In this document: positions 23,241 through 35,053 of the stretch, in pieces | Position numbering within the stretch: the stretch's first letter is position 1 | Layout of the letters: each line of letters opens with the position of its first letter | From: Polytrichum commune | Taxonomy: Eukaryota; Streptophyta; Polytrichopsida; Polytrichales; Polytrichaceae | Assembly: GCA_950295325.1 (NCBI GenBank) | Contig: OX485804.1 | Span: 56,112,001 to 56,172,000 of the forward strand | Length of the DNA: 60,000 nt | Direction: 5' to 3' | Position numbers and translations under genes: made by a program | Notes under the pieces: generated by a model | What the model was told of the DNA's origin: nothing | Database searches by the model: none | Seen by the model: the letters and a program-made list of their open reading frames with translations, nothing else

Positions 23241-25297
23241 AAAAGTAACCGAATAACACCTGCATACCTTATTTTAGATGCTATTCGGTTTTAAGTTTCT
23301 ACGTCAGAGTGCCAATCATGCAAATTGCATTTTCCAAGCCAGGTTCTGCACAAGTGTTTCCTCATTGTACTGCCTATGCCCTAATTGACAAAATCTACAA
23401 TTAGGAGTTCTGGTGCTATTTAGCAGCCATGCATCAGAAAATGTCACTTAGAGCTTTTGGTTTTCAATCAGATTTTGAAGATATGGGTGCATTCAACTAC
23501 AAAAACTGGGTGATGGGCTTGAGACTCATCAAAAAGATGTTGCGGTCTGAAACACAATGGAAGTCCAAGGTGACAACGTATTTTCCTTTCTGATCTCTGC
23601 AGAAAAACAGGTACCACATTTTGAAATCAAAGGTATGGGTTGCAACCAGTGTTGGTCTGGAATACAAGCAAATGCATGGTACCAACAATTGCCATCAATA
23701 ATGGTATTGAAGAGCCATCTGTTAATCAAGAACGTTATACCATTCAAATATTGATGTGGAGGAGGGTATGTCAAGGCGAGCAAATTTTTTTAATATCTGA
23801 GTTATTATTTGGGACAATTCAATTTTAAAGCATATTGGTACCAGGGAGTATTCAAATGGCATTGAAGACAAAAATACTGAATTTGCCTCAATTAGAAAGT
23901 TCTTGCATGGTGTATAGACCCAAATGGTTTTGAATACAAAAATACCACCACATATGCATACCCTACTGGAATCAAAAATGTGAAAATCCTCACTATTAAT
24001 AACCGAATGGTACCAAAAGAAGACAGTACCAGACCAACACTACACTGATTTGTCTAATTAGTGTGAGTGGGCACTTCATGTGGGTTGGAATTAAGTGTGG
24101 CCCACATTAATGTTTTAGTGCTTGCCTTGGTTTTAACATTACTGATTTTATAGTACTGGCCTTGCCTTAAGTTTTCATCCATATGTGCAGAAGAAGAAAC
24201 CCACACTTATATCTTTCAAACTAGACATTACAAGGGGCCACTTCAAATTATGATTTTTTTAATAGTGTGGCTAATTGGAAATTAGTGTGGCCCACACTAA
24301 TTAGACAAAACAATGTAGTTGCAACCCTTCAGCTTGTTTGCCAGACAGAGAGACTCCATCTCTACGTATGAGAGACAACCCAAGAAAAGTGCATACAAAC
24401 TGAAATTTGGATTTACGTTCTACAAAGCTTGCCAGTAAAAAGTTCCAAAACTATTCCATGGCTGTGTTTGACATTCGTTTGAGTGCACAACTTGTTGCTC
24501 TCAACATTGTACACCACCTCTTTGAACTGAACATTAAGTATCCAAATCTGAAAGCCAGACTGGATATCCAGACCAGAGAAGATTTACCTACATGTATACT
24601 TGAAGGAGTAGAGTTCTAATTCCTCTAACCTATGCATGGAGGACTGCCTCTTCCAATAGTTCAGCATGAGAAATTACAAAGGAAATTCTACTTCCAACTT
24701 CTGAAGTTTTATACAACTGCCACACTAGAACACTGAAATTGGTCCCAGAAGGAATTTCTCGTCTCTAAATCATGTATAAATGTGACACAAGAGTGTGGAA
24801 CTGCATCATCCATCTGCTGAAAATCTGCCAAATAAGGTTCACTTAAAACTCCATTAGAACCACCTGCATAACTGCATATTGTGGTCAAGGACACCAACAT
24901 GGAATCATGTCAAAAGGTTGTGTACATGATTCTTCCAGCTTGGGATTCGGATGCATAAATGATGCCACTGCACCATGCTCAAGGATCAAATTTGAAGCTC
25001 CACCACGGCGAATTCATGGGTTTAGGTTTAGCATACCCTCCATGAATCGAGAAATCTCGTTCAATCATTCACCCTGCGCCAGTGACATGGATTGCATTCA
25101 ACAGCAGACCAAGACAGTGAGCTCTAATGCAAGACCCGATCATACCCAGCCCCAACATTGGGTCTCCAAAATTGATCTACATGTCCTTGAAATTATAGGT
25201 ACATTGCGACAAAATCCTACTTACAGGTCAAGTCCTCACTCATTCTCTCCCTGGGCCGCATTCTGTGAAACACTCAGATTCTCTCGTGACAGTGCCC
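23241..25297. other. Intergenic region between NERD and BRCC36
   Basis: It holds the MITE-like copy at 23645-24050 and a short palindromic stretch near 24262-24306 (attagtgtggcccacactaa). The rest, up to the BRCC36 stop codon, shows no supported gene. The open frame at 24907-25308 is a chance frame overlapping the BRCC36 3' end. Confidence 0.4.
23645..24050. mobile_element. MITE-like copy, 'gataccag' family, inverted
   Basis: It opens accagtgttggtctggaata and closes agtaccagaccaacacta, giving terminal inverted repeats of about 15 bp. The interior matches 3930-4255 and 6205-6600 in reverse orientation. This copy gives the best view of the family's ends. Confidence 0.7.
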
Positions 25298-26557
25298 TCA
25301 AAAGGTGATCAAATCTTTGGCAGGCTCAGGCTGCTCCAACGATCTAAGCGATTCAGGAGGGGTTTGGCTAGACCCACCGCTTGTTTGATGTGCAGGGTCC
25401 ATGGGCAATTTTCCAGTGGTGGACATCCTTGAAGACCCTCCTGCGACTTTCAGCGTGTGCAGGGCAGCTGCTTCATCTTGGAGCAATTTCAACCTCAGGT
25501 GGTTCTGCTCAATCCGATCCCACAATGACATTGAAACGGGACACAAACAGTACTCTATCAGCTTCGTCAGGTTTGCCTTGTACGTTGCAGAGTGGTGGAT
25601 CGCAGCGAGTGGGTGCACTTCACCTCTCGTGTTGGTCGACTGCTTCATCGCGTGATTGTATGCAGCGTGCTCTTCAGCGAAAATGATTTCCTGGAGGGCG
25701 ACCAACGAGCTCAATGGAAACTCGACATGCATGTTTGCATGACCTGCCGCCACAACCTCCAAAGGAACCTCCTTTCTCGTGTACTGAGCGTCGCTTATGT
25801 CCAGGGTCGACAAGTGCAACGCTTCTTGCATGTGAGGAGAATCCTCTTCCCTTCCAGAATAAGAACTTGATTCAATTCCAGGCAAAACTGAGACTCCAGG
25901 AGTAATAAGACTCTTATTACTATCAGCTGTAGCAAACAAATCTTCTAGTGCTGCGCCGCTGGACTGCAAATTTCCAGCAACAACCGACTGTGAATTTCCA
26001 ACATCCATTGTTGATATTGTCACAGTTGAAGAACTTCCTCCTCCTCCTCCTCCTCCTCTGCCATGAGGAGGAGTTCCCCATATTGGAATCGACCTCAGGT
26101 TTCTTCCATCTTGAGACTGGAATGCAATTGATTGAATTCTTCCTACCTTGGTTGCGTCCTCACTGAAACACGAGAAGATGAGACCAATGAACCCCGGATC
26201 CAGCATTTGATACATGCCTTGTGTTCGAACATCCACATGAGACGGCATAACTGTGATGTGCGGGTGTGAGTGGTACCACCCAATAACACGAGTTGTCCTC
26301 CCTGTTTTCAACGTCATCCTCTCTGCCTGTGCAGATGCCGCGGCAAGTTGCTCGGGGTTCGTCTCCACTCGATCTTTCCGCCGGTCTAACCTTGTCTGCG
26401 GTGCCGCTGCCCAAACAAGCGCAATTGATCCCCCATTGCTCGTACACTGTATGTCACCAAGGAGTAGGCCCATGATCTCTTCGGTTTCAGTCGAAAGGGC
26501 ATGGGTAAGGCATGTGAGCCAAACCTCCTGTGTCACTTTTACCCCGTCCAATGCCAT
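25298..26557 (-). CDS. BRCC36: BRCC36, K63-specific JAMM deubiquitinase
   Basis: 419-residue MPN+/JAMM zinc metalloprotease that cleaves Lys63-linked ubiquitin, the catalytic subunit of BRCA1-A/BRISC-type complexes acting in DNA-damage signalling and recombination. The JAMM signature is intact: Glu26/27 in [13 protein letters not shown], then His96, His98, Ser106 and Asp109 in [17 protein letters not shown]. The start [14 protein letters not shown] at 26557 is the first ATG of the frame; 14 further codons upstream are open but begin without ATG. A glycine run (plus 26035-26058, a CTC triplet repeat) and a Ser-rich linker follow the MPN domain. The C-terminal part ([18 protein letters not shown]) is helical and would pair with an Abraxas-like partner. 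The whole gene is one exon, which is worth checking against relatives. Confidence 0.93.
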   Translation of the reverse strand: MALDGVKVTQEVWLTCLTHALSTETEEIMGLLLGDIQCTSNGGSIALVWAAAPQTRLDRRKDRVETNPEQLAAASAQAERMTLKTGRTTRVIGWYHSHPHITVMPSHVDVRTQGMYQMLDPGFIGLIFSCFSEDATKVGRIQSIAFQSQDGRNLRSIPIWGTPPHGRGGGGGGGSSSTVTISTMDVGNSQSVVAGNLQSSGAALEDLFATADSNKSLITPGVSVLPGIESSSYSGREEDSPHMQEALHLSTLDISDAQYTRKEVPLEVVAAGHANMHVEFPLSSLVALQEIIFAEEHAAYNHAMKQSTNTRGEVHPLAAIHHSATYKANLTKLIEYCLCPVSMSLWDRIEQNHLRLKLLQDEAAALHTLKVAGGSSRMSTTGKLPMDPAHQTSGGSSQTPPESLRSLEQPEPAKDLITF

Positions 26558-27164
26558 CTCGCAATACCCCTCTTTCAAACTCCCTGCCCTGCCGAACACT
26601 TTGGTGAAATTGAGAATTACTCACTGTAGACTGTTCAATCAAACCTCAGCCTGACATGAACATTGTAATGTTGATGATGCAGCTGAAAAAAGTGCCTCAC
26701 CATCTTAAAACAAAAAGATGCTTTTCAGATCCTGCTGGCCTAATAGCTGCAGATGAAATTCACCTTCAAAATCATCACAACAGCAATCCGTTTTGTTTGA
26801 GGATGGATTGCAACGGTTCTCGAACACACGGTCTTCTCAGAACAAGCTGATTCACAGGAATATCATATCCTCGATCAAATTTCGCATCCACTGTCACATT
26901 TTGGGGTCCTGTCCACAAGACAGGCGCAGAATTCAAATTCCCCCTTCCAGCCTCAAAGCTACACATTCGTCTGGCTACACAATTCAACACATTCAGTCGC
27001 ATTCAGACACCATTCTGGCTACACCATTATGCACATTCAGAATTTCTGGCAGAAATCGTCTAAACCCAGAACCAACCCGGCCAGCTATGTCATTTCTTCA
27101 CACATGGCACATCACACACCACTTAACATTCCTGCCACTTGCTCGTGCACACAACCTCGCATAA
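26558..27164 (-). promoter_or_regulatory. Upstream region of BRCC36
   Basis: No supported gene. It probably holds the 5' leader and proximal promoter of the minus-strand BRCC36. I see no convincing TATA box. Confidence 0.35.
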
Positions 27165-27790
27165 ACAGAGCCTTATCAAATTGACAGTAAAACCCTAACA
27201 ACCTAGGTAACCTCAAACCAAGCACCGTGAGCAGGTCCACCATCAAATCCAAACACACACCAATTCAAAACATCAACCAATCAAAATAAATGAAAAAATA
27301 ATCCAAAGTTGCAAATTGGCGACATCTTTTAAGCCTAACTCTGTCATGTGAATGCACTGACCATAAACTCGCAGAAACAGAGCTTTAGCAAATTGACAGT
27401 AAAACCCTAATACCCTAGCTGAGCTTAAATCGAGCACCGTGAGCAGGTCCACCGTCAAAACCAAATACACCCGCCAATCGAAAAAAGACCGAAAAAATCA
27501 ATCCAAGCATTGCAAATTGGCGAAGTATTTTGATTTTAGCTCTGACATGTGATTCTACTGATTACAACCTCCCACAAACAAAGCATTGGCAAATTGACAG
27601 TAAACCCCTAATACCGTAGCTAGCTCAAAGCTACCACCGTGAGCAGCTCCATCATCTAAACCAAGCACACACCAATTCAACCCATCCACCAATCGGAAAA
27701 AAAAAAAAAAACAAAACAAAACAAAACGAAACGAAACAAAACAAAACAAAGAAACCAATTCAAACCTTGCAATTGGCGACGATTTCTACC
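27165..27790. repeat. Three tandem units of about 205 bp upstream of BRCC36, each with a telo-box-like motif
   Basis: 'aaattgacagtaaa' recurs at 27178, 27390 and 27591 (spacings 212 and 201). 'caccgtgagcag' and 'ttgcaa.ttggcga' also recur once per unit. The first two units carry AAAACCCTAA and the third AAACCCCTAA. The third unit is expanded by an A-rich (CAAAA)n tract at 27697-27750. Confidence 0.85.
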
Positions 27791-28110
27791 AGTCACCCGA
27801 TTGCAAAGCGAAATCTCTAACCCTAACTATGTCGCGTGAATCCACTCTGATAACTTACTCGACTGCGAGCAGATTCTTCAGTTCCAACACATCCTAACAC
27901 GGATGTCCTTCGCCTTGCCGCAAATCTCGAAATCTCGATACACGAATTCCGTCCCAATTTAGAGATCACAGTGAGTTATTGCTTTGTGCGATGGGAAGCT
28001 CGATGCCCATGGCGATGGCGAAGCCCAATCGCGGGCCAAATCCTTCTTTCGTACCGGGTGGCGCGGGTTAACGACGGCTGAACCACGTGGCCCGGTATTA
28101 GGTCCCGGTA
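27791..28110 (-). promoter_or_regulatory. Possible distal promoter or second transcription start upstream of BRCC36
   Basis: It contains another telo-box-like CTAACCCTAA (27817-27826), a TGGGCTT site-II-like motif read on the minus strand near 28024, and CCACGTGG near 28083. These motifs are frequent in plant promoters of replication and repair genes. Function is inference. Confidence 0.3.
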
Positions 28111-29049
28111 TAAGAGTATTGCCACCCATTGAAGAACTGAAAAAAGGATGTAGAATAGTTCAGTTCATGCCCCGATCACACCAAACTTTCTGTCCCATTC
28201 CAACTGTGAAATTGTTGGGGATTATGTTCATAAATAGATGTTGGCCCACCACCTTTCACATTATTATAGTCGGGGATGCCAACGGATGGTGTCAAAACTA
28301 GTCAGTGTGATCAGCCCCTCAGTCTGGAATTGCCCCACCCATCTGCAAATCGGATAAACTGAACACCGAGGGCAGCCTCAGTGCAATGAATGTCCTGCAA
28401 AACATAGCAAGTTTGTTGTGGAAAAATTGACTTGAACTGTAGTGAAATGAGAATAAGACAAGAGAAACAAACAAACAAAACAAAACAAAAAAATGGTTTT
28501 GCCCTGCTATCGTTTCTTTCCTCCTCCTCTGAACGCAACCAGATCAGGGCTCGGGGAGAACCGCTGGTTAGTTACAGATGATCTGGTTGAGTGCTAGCTG
28601 AAGTCGAACTAAAAAGCGAGTTTGTGGGTGGGACATATGCCTCCTACCCAAACTAAACTCTGATGAAACTATGTTTTGTGCCTAAACTTTTGCAGTTCAA
28701 CTTCACCATGGGTGGTGATGTTCTAAGAGCATTTCCACTCGTATAACCGCAAACGAACTTCTACCATAGATTTTTTCAGTCTCTTAAGGCAAGACTCACA
28801 TGTAGCATCCCACCTCCAAAGTCCATAAGGTAATTGTGTCTTACATGGTTAGTTTTTTATGTTTGCCATGATTCTCAACTTGGATTTCATAGTTCAAATT
28901 TTTCAAGGATCCAAGAAATGTGATATTTGTTGCAATGTGTAGAATTTTATGAGCTCTCATGTTGTGTGTATGATTTGTAAAAGTCAAAAGTGTCGGAGCC
29001 ATAAAACTCCCATCAACACAATAAAGTGGTCTCCAAAATATGTTGATTA
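28111..29049. other. Non-coding stretch
   Basis: I see no supported gene. A (CAAAA)-like tract lies at 28466-28492. Confidence 0.3.
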
Positions 29050-29170
29050 TTAAGCCTAGAATGGTAGATTAAAGTTGCACACGTAATCCAATCTTTTCTA
29101 AACACGTGTCCTTTGGTTGTTTGTTCTTAGACCCACACCTAACCACACGCCACTTGATTGTAGGTGTTGA
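29050..29170 (-). repeat. Dispersed repeat D, inverted copy
   Basis: Shares 'gtaatccaatctttt.taaac', 'acgtgtcctt' and 'ttgattgtaggtgtt' with the other inverted copies. Confidence 0.5.
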
Positions 29171-29862
29171 AATACTCATGCAACTGGATTAGGCATGTTT
29201 ATCCTATTTATTATAGCCCATTGGTTATGTCATATAGCCCTTCTCTTGAGAGTCACCCAACTCGCCATACTCGGTGAGTCAATGGAGGGCCTCTACGACA
29301 CAATCAACTGATGGTGACATTTAAGATGCATATATTGTGACTCATGGGCGGGACAGAGCTAGTGATCTTACCTTAAAAGACCAAAAGGAAACATTCCATA
29401 AGATTCATTTGCAGTTCCACAAGTGGATACCCCCTAAGTGCATCTCCATTGTTGCCACCATATATCCCTCCAATATTATCATTAGAAGAAGAAAAGGGGG
29501 TCAAATAGGCCTCGGAGGACCCTCAATTGGTGAATGAAAATGAAAATTTTCTTGCTAATTTGATTTCCACCCATGGGCCCAGGTGACTAAGAATCTCATG
29601 AGTAGATCTCATTAGAGGTGGGACATTGAAAGATTGGACCTATAATTTGGACCCTTTAGACTATTATTAAGTCTCTGAGTGGCAATGGTTGTTCAACAAC
29701 CAAGGACCCATTGGAGCGAGTGCAAAGTGAGGGTGGAATGGAAGTGGAGTCCATATATACCCACAAGGATGGCATCATTTGAATGTGACCCCTTCCCACC
29801 TAACGCATGGACCCTTATGTCCACATGGGACATGCAATCGACATATCAACTCCTCATGAACA

Positions 29863-30160
29863 ATTGTATGGTTTGTCGACTTGCATAGTCGGTTGTTGAC
29901 GAGTAGTGGTTTGGTTTGTTGATTGTTCCTTAGTAGTTGGCTTCTAATCTAGATGGCTATTGAAGAGCACTTGCCCTAGTGTGTCGACTGCTTTTCAACA
30001 CTCGACTTGGCGGACGATTGTTAATGAGCAGTCGACACACTAGGGCAATTGGTTAGAAACAATCGTGTAGTTTAGAAGCCAATTATTGGGGAACAATCAA
30101 CTTGCCCTGTCGATTGCTCTCCAACAATTGACTTGCCCAATTGAATGTTCATCAACAACC
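29863..30160. repeat. Long imperfect hairpin (foldback element)
   Basis: A perfect 22-bp inverted pair lies at 29971-29992 and 30027-30048 with a 34-nt loop. Imperfect pairing extends outwards to about 29863 and 30160 ('ttggcttct' against 'agaagccaa', 'ttgattgttcc' against 'ggaacaatcaa'). No coding capacity; either a small element or a small-RNA precursor. Confidence 0.8.
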
Positions 30161-30599
30161 GACAATTTACATCCAAGGCAAATTGTTTTTGCCCTCCATC
30201 GGACGTGACGTTTTTGGGTGTGGCATCACATTGTCGTCACAAGATGTGACATGACGTGACAAACGTTGACATGAAACCTCTATCACCGACCAATTTCCTA
30301 CAACCCCCACTCCAAGACTTTGCCATGGAAGTCCTTTGGCTCACACAATGATACGTAACAATCTTACCAAAGAAACCCCAAAAACACAATCCCAACAACA
30401 ACCACCAAACCTTGCACACCACCACTCTAAACGCCCTAATTGAAGCCTACCACATTCACCACTCTTACTAATCCTCACCCCTCACATGTCCCCTTAAAAT
30501 CACCCAATACAATTCTCCACACAAAAAAAACATCCTCTTTGGCTCACATGGCCGTGCCAACTCATCCAAATAGAGAAGCATAGGCATAGCTCACCCCCT

Positions 30600-32510
30600 A
30601 CCGACTTCACCTTCGCCATAGAAGCAAATTCATTGGGCAAGAATGGCCACCAATGAAGATAATAATATAGTCACCATAATAATATTTCACCACAAAGACC
30701 AAAACCCAACAATCAAATTTGCCAACACACATACGATTATGACTATCCCCACCAAACACCAAAGGAATACAACCTATCAACCAAATGCCCCAAATACCTA
30801 CACACACATGAAACCTCCTACACATCCATCCTTTGTATATATAACCAACTCACCCTCCCCCCCCCCCATTAACCAACAACTGACACACACTCTCACTACC
30901 AACATGCTAGGCCTCCACAATGTCCACATAAATGTCAACCAATAGTACACCCCCGGGTCTCACATTAAATTCTTAAACGCATGGCAAGTTGCCCCAAACA
31001 CCCATAACTTAACCCTTAACTACCCCCCCCCCCCCACTACCGGCCACCCTATACACTCTACTTCCCCTCAAATACAACCCACAACAATGTCTCTACATGG
31101 ACGGTTGGTTTGTACCACCCAATGAAAACATCATCAACAACATAGCCAACTATGTTGTATACAACCCAACTAACAACCTCAATATCACCAAACATCTACC
31201 TAGCCTACAAAACATACTCCGAGTAAAGCAATATGCACTTCTAATAGAAGTTACTACAACAAACCACCATCAAGAAGACACTCTCATATTTATGAACAAC
31301 CTAAATAGTACATACCACTAAGCAAGCACATATGCCACCCATCATCCCAACATAACCACCTAGACAAGCTCCTTGTCTCTGCCATAACCAAATAAGATGG
31401 TCCACACACAAAATAACAATCCAAAAAGTAAAAGCACACGCCGGGATAACATAAAATGAAATAGCTGACCAACTAGCAACCACTAAAACCGCCCTACCCA
31501 AACCCACCCCAACACTTCACATACATATTGCACACACACTACACCCTATTGGCTTAATGGTGTCCCTACCATAGAACACAAAGGAGAAATATGAAACCTA
31601 CAAGCCAACATTAACAAAGAACACAAAAACATGGAACTCCGTCTACCCACGGCCAAATCCCCTATGCCAAAAATGGATCTCCAACAACCAAATTATTCAC
31701 AAACTCTCATACCATTTTTGGAAAGCCCCAACCATATCTAACGCACAAATAATGCAAACACTAGCACTTCGATACGCCCAATTCATGACAGCCATAGGAA
31801 GATTCTCTTCTAGCCTATTATACACCCAAACCCAAATTGTACCCTATGCTCAAACAACATTATTGACACTTGGTCACACCTACGTTCTACATGTTCAAGC
31901 AAATACATAAAAGGGTTATACATAGCATGCCATAGCAATGCAATCCACCAAATAGCACTCACACTACAATCCAACAAATACACGAGATTCTTCACCCTTA
32001 TTAACGCGGGCAACCAAGCAGCCCAACCCCGAACCATCATTGTACCAACATGGCTCCTACAATGCACATGCCTTGATACCACATGCACATGCCTGGCCCT
32101 CCTTAGGCCATACATCATGTGCGTCCTCAAAGCCCCAACAATAGCCAAACCCCTTCCCTCATCCCCTCCTCACCAAACACCATACAATTCATATAATTCA
32201 CATATTGCCACAACACATTCCCCAACACCACAATCCATGACAACAAATATGACCCACTAATATGAACACTATGAGACAAAAGTTGGAAAGTTGACCCCTT
32301 TATAACACTCACAGTTGGCGTAAGGGGTGTCATACATAAACCCCTGATACAAATTCTTAAAATCCTCAAAATTGTACCAACATAAATCAAAAACTCATGA
32401 AACAAATACACCAAATCACCATGAAAATGCCTCACATGCCTCATCCTAAACAAAGGAAATTAGATAACCAACGAACCCTTATGGACCCACCATAAAAATC
32501 AACCCCCCCC
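30600..32510 (+). pseudogene. Non-LTR retrotransposon 3' end, copy 1 (RNase H and Cys-rich C-terminus), decayed
   Basis: Translating the plus strand through stops and shifts gives an RNase H-like stretch from YMDGWFVPPNEN (about 31092), then PNPNCTLCSNNIIDTWSHL (about 31825-31880), a Cys cluster WLLQCTCLDTTCTCLALLRP (about 32050-32110), and a tail MKMPHMPHPKQRKLDNQRT (about 32420). The same order recurs at 41860-43145. The coding strand is unusually A/C-rich. The part from 30600 to about 31000 may be the end of the reverse transcriptase but is not recognisable. Catalytic residues are partly lost (for example TDSL has become MNNLNS). Confidence 0.7.
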
Positions 32511-32709
32511 CCTTTTTTAAACGGTTACTTGAAAAACCCACCTGATCCTCCAAAAGGATGGAAGTAATCCTACCTTCAGCTTAATAAAACATGCCCAAAA
32601 TAAGGAAAAACACGCTCCCATTCACGTTAGTGTGAAACAAACGTTGATGTCCAATTTTATTATTATTTCTTGTTGAATGGACGAGTGAGACGCTTGTATG
32701 CAACAACCC
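32511..32709. other. Short spacer
   Basis: It starts with a poly-C/T tract after the retrotransposon tail. No supported feature. Confidence 0.3.
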
Positions 32710-33209
32710 GAGGCCACTTCACACAGGAGACTGAGAGCCCATGACCATTACAGTTCAAACATTCTCATTGGTGGAAAAGGTAGAGCCCGTCCAAGTTCAT
32801 TTCACACTATGCTTGAGGGACCAACGGAGTATGTGAATGCAAGATGGATGTAGAGTCTACATGGATTCCTACATGGCATCAAATGGATCTTGTTTCATGG
32901 TCACTTGGACTATTTTCAAAAACCACCTCTTGGAGGTAGGCCTAACACAAAATCAAGAGACCATGACACTCCGAATGCTCACAACTATTGAATTATTCTA
33001 CTTTATCATACGTGAGGACCCACATGAATAGAAATTCATTAAAATAGCATTTGGTTGAGGGCCCGGTCACATATGACTTCACACTACACTTGAGAGTCCG
33101 TGACCACACTACATGATTTTGGAGGTGTGTTGGGACGGCCTTTGGACACTTTCTTTTGGGCTCTTACAATTTCACGGTCATGGCTCTTGGCTCATGCGCG
33201 AAGTGGCCC
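32710..33209. mobile_element. Tourist-like small element 'GGGCCACTTCACAC' family, copy 1
   Basis: About 500 bp. It opens ggccacttcacacaggagac and closes catgcgcgaagtggccc, terminal inverted repeats of about 35 bp. Shares 'ggaccaacggagtatgtgaa', 'accacctcttggaggtaggc' and 'ggaggtgtgttggga' with 45000-46159 and 53594-54087. No matching target duplication is visible here. Confidence 0.75.
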
Positions 33210-33649
33210 TCATTCCCTCTAATGCGAGCCTTGACACGGAGGTTTACCTATTCATGAGATGTTACCTAGAGTCCCCAGGCATTCAGGAGTTTTAACTGAC
33301 TTGTAGCGGGGGTATAACTAATTTGAGGCGATTGAATCCGAGTTTATGATAATCATGTCTATAATATCCACTCAAACCTCGAGGCACTAACTGGCGATAA
33401 GCCCAGAATAGTCTTCTCACATTACACACTTCTCTGATCCCATCCCAGGCCCAACAAATGATAACCGTGACTGTTGGGCTTTGCAATAAATCCTGCAAGA
33501 TTTCTAGAGAAAATGAGTCGGTCACACCTCGGTATTCTTTAACTTACTTAAAAGGTGTGTGGGTGTTACTTGGTTCGTTTTTAATGCTCTGCCCCCATTA
33601 GATTTACACAACAAAACTTGTGTTGCATTAGCAAAGTCTACAATGAGAC
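33210..33649. other. Non-coding stretch
   Basis: I see no supported gene or repeat structure. Confidence 0.3.
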
Positions 33650-33880
33650 ATATGCAAAAACTAGGTTGAAAATTAGACTTCCCCTAATTTAGTTATGGTT
33701 ATCAGAAGTGCATGCTTATTGATTTCTTAATTGGATGCATAGGTCCTCCCAATTGTGTTCATTGTTGAGTGTAGAGTAGTTATTAATATTTGGAGATGTA
33801 GTCCAATCTCTTTTAATCATGTGTCTTTATGATGTTCGCTCTTTGATCCTCACCAACCCACATACCAATCAAAGATAAGG
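33650..33880 (-). repeat. Dispersed repeat D, inverted copy
   Basis: Closest to 22865-23240: 'atggttatcagaagtgcatg', 'gattcttaattg'-like text and 'catgtgtctttatgatgtt'. Confidence 0.6.
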
Positions 33881-35053
33881 GTCCGATTAGAGAAAACGAG
33901 CCACCTAAGACCCATCCACCTTAGTAACCAAGACACTCCAAACTTTCAGCGCAATGTGTGAGTAATTGTCATTATTATCAGCATCATCATTATACATTGT
34001 ATTCTAATCATCAATGTATAGTATGACTAAATTTTTTATTTCTTATCTCCTTGGCATAAGACAATGTATATAATAAGGTTTCAAACACATAAAAATATAC
34101 ACTACAAAATACGAACATGGCGAAGCCCGTATAAATGGTGCATATGGTTGTTATTGAGACCCCACATCCTTTAGAGGTTACCATCATAAACTCACACGAT
34201 GAACCAAGAAGCATGAACCAAAGGCCACACACCAAAATGACAAGAGCCAAACAACTCCTCCACAACACGGTTGGAGAAGCTTAAATTTGTTTAGTAACTT
34301 AATTATACGGATGATGGCATTTGAGTGATTGATGGTGTCCATGCTAACACCATCGTTTGGTGGGGAGGGCAAGGAGAGCCGTGTAACTCTTTCCCTCCTC
34401 GCTTTTGCTTATAAGTTAATGCCACGAGCAAGTTATTTGGTGGGCCGCTCACAAAATAAGAGTATATGGGAAGTGGGTTAAGTTAGTCGGACCCAAATCA
34501 TGTGGACGACATGATTGGCTGAGGCTATTTTAGTGTGGGGTGAGGTGCCACCTCATCACACGGGGCCAGCTTTGGCATACATGCATATTGTGGGGATGTC
34601 TCACGGTTGGGGTGCATGTTAACTACTTGGAAAGAAATACCTTCGTCTGGTGAGGACTCTAGTAGGGCTGATCGAACCTTGTAAAGTTAGCGTTTGGGCT
34701 ATCTTTATGAATTCCCATGGCATGGCCTGGATTCGGGTTCCGTCCTGCATAAAGTATAAAAAAATAATTAGAAGATTCCATTCGCAACTTGCTAAATAAA
34801 GAAGAAGAAGAGAGAGAGAGAGAGAGAGAGAGCAGGGGAACTATGGAACGTCTTGCATAGAAATCAGTGGTGGAAGCTATTCCCCCAACCTGGGATTCAG
34901 GCCCTGTGGCACCCCCGCTTTTCAGCTCCAATTCCCTGAAAAGCAACAATCACACCGCCCACAAACCGGGGGTGAAATGGGAGTAAATGGTAAGGTTGAG
35001 GCATCCATCGTCAACCGGGTCCATGTAACCGCTCATATGCTAGTCATAGTAGG
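33881..35053. other. Non-coding stretch with a GA microsatellite
   Basis: An AAG/AG run occupies 34800-34832. No supported gene; short frames at 34011-34372 and 34659-34949 are unrecognised. Confidence 0.35.

Noticed and set aside
24907-25308. 133-codon plus-strand open frame next to BRCC36
   Set aside because: No recognisable motif; it overlaps the BRCC36 3' end and is likely chance.
14416-26557. A functional gene cluster of telomere, silencing and repair genes
   Set aside because: The genes differ in strand and are separated by repeats; nothing seen indicates co-regulation beyond weak telo-box motifs.
26253-26654. Long plus-strand frames opposite BRCC36
   Set aside because: Antisense shadows of the conserved BRCC36 coding sequence.
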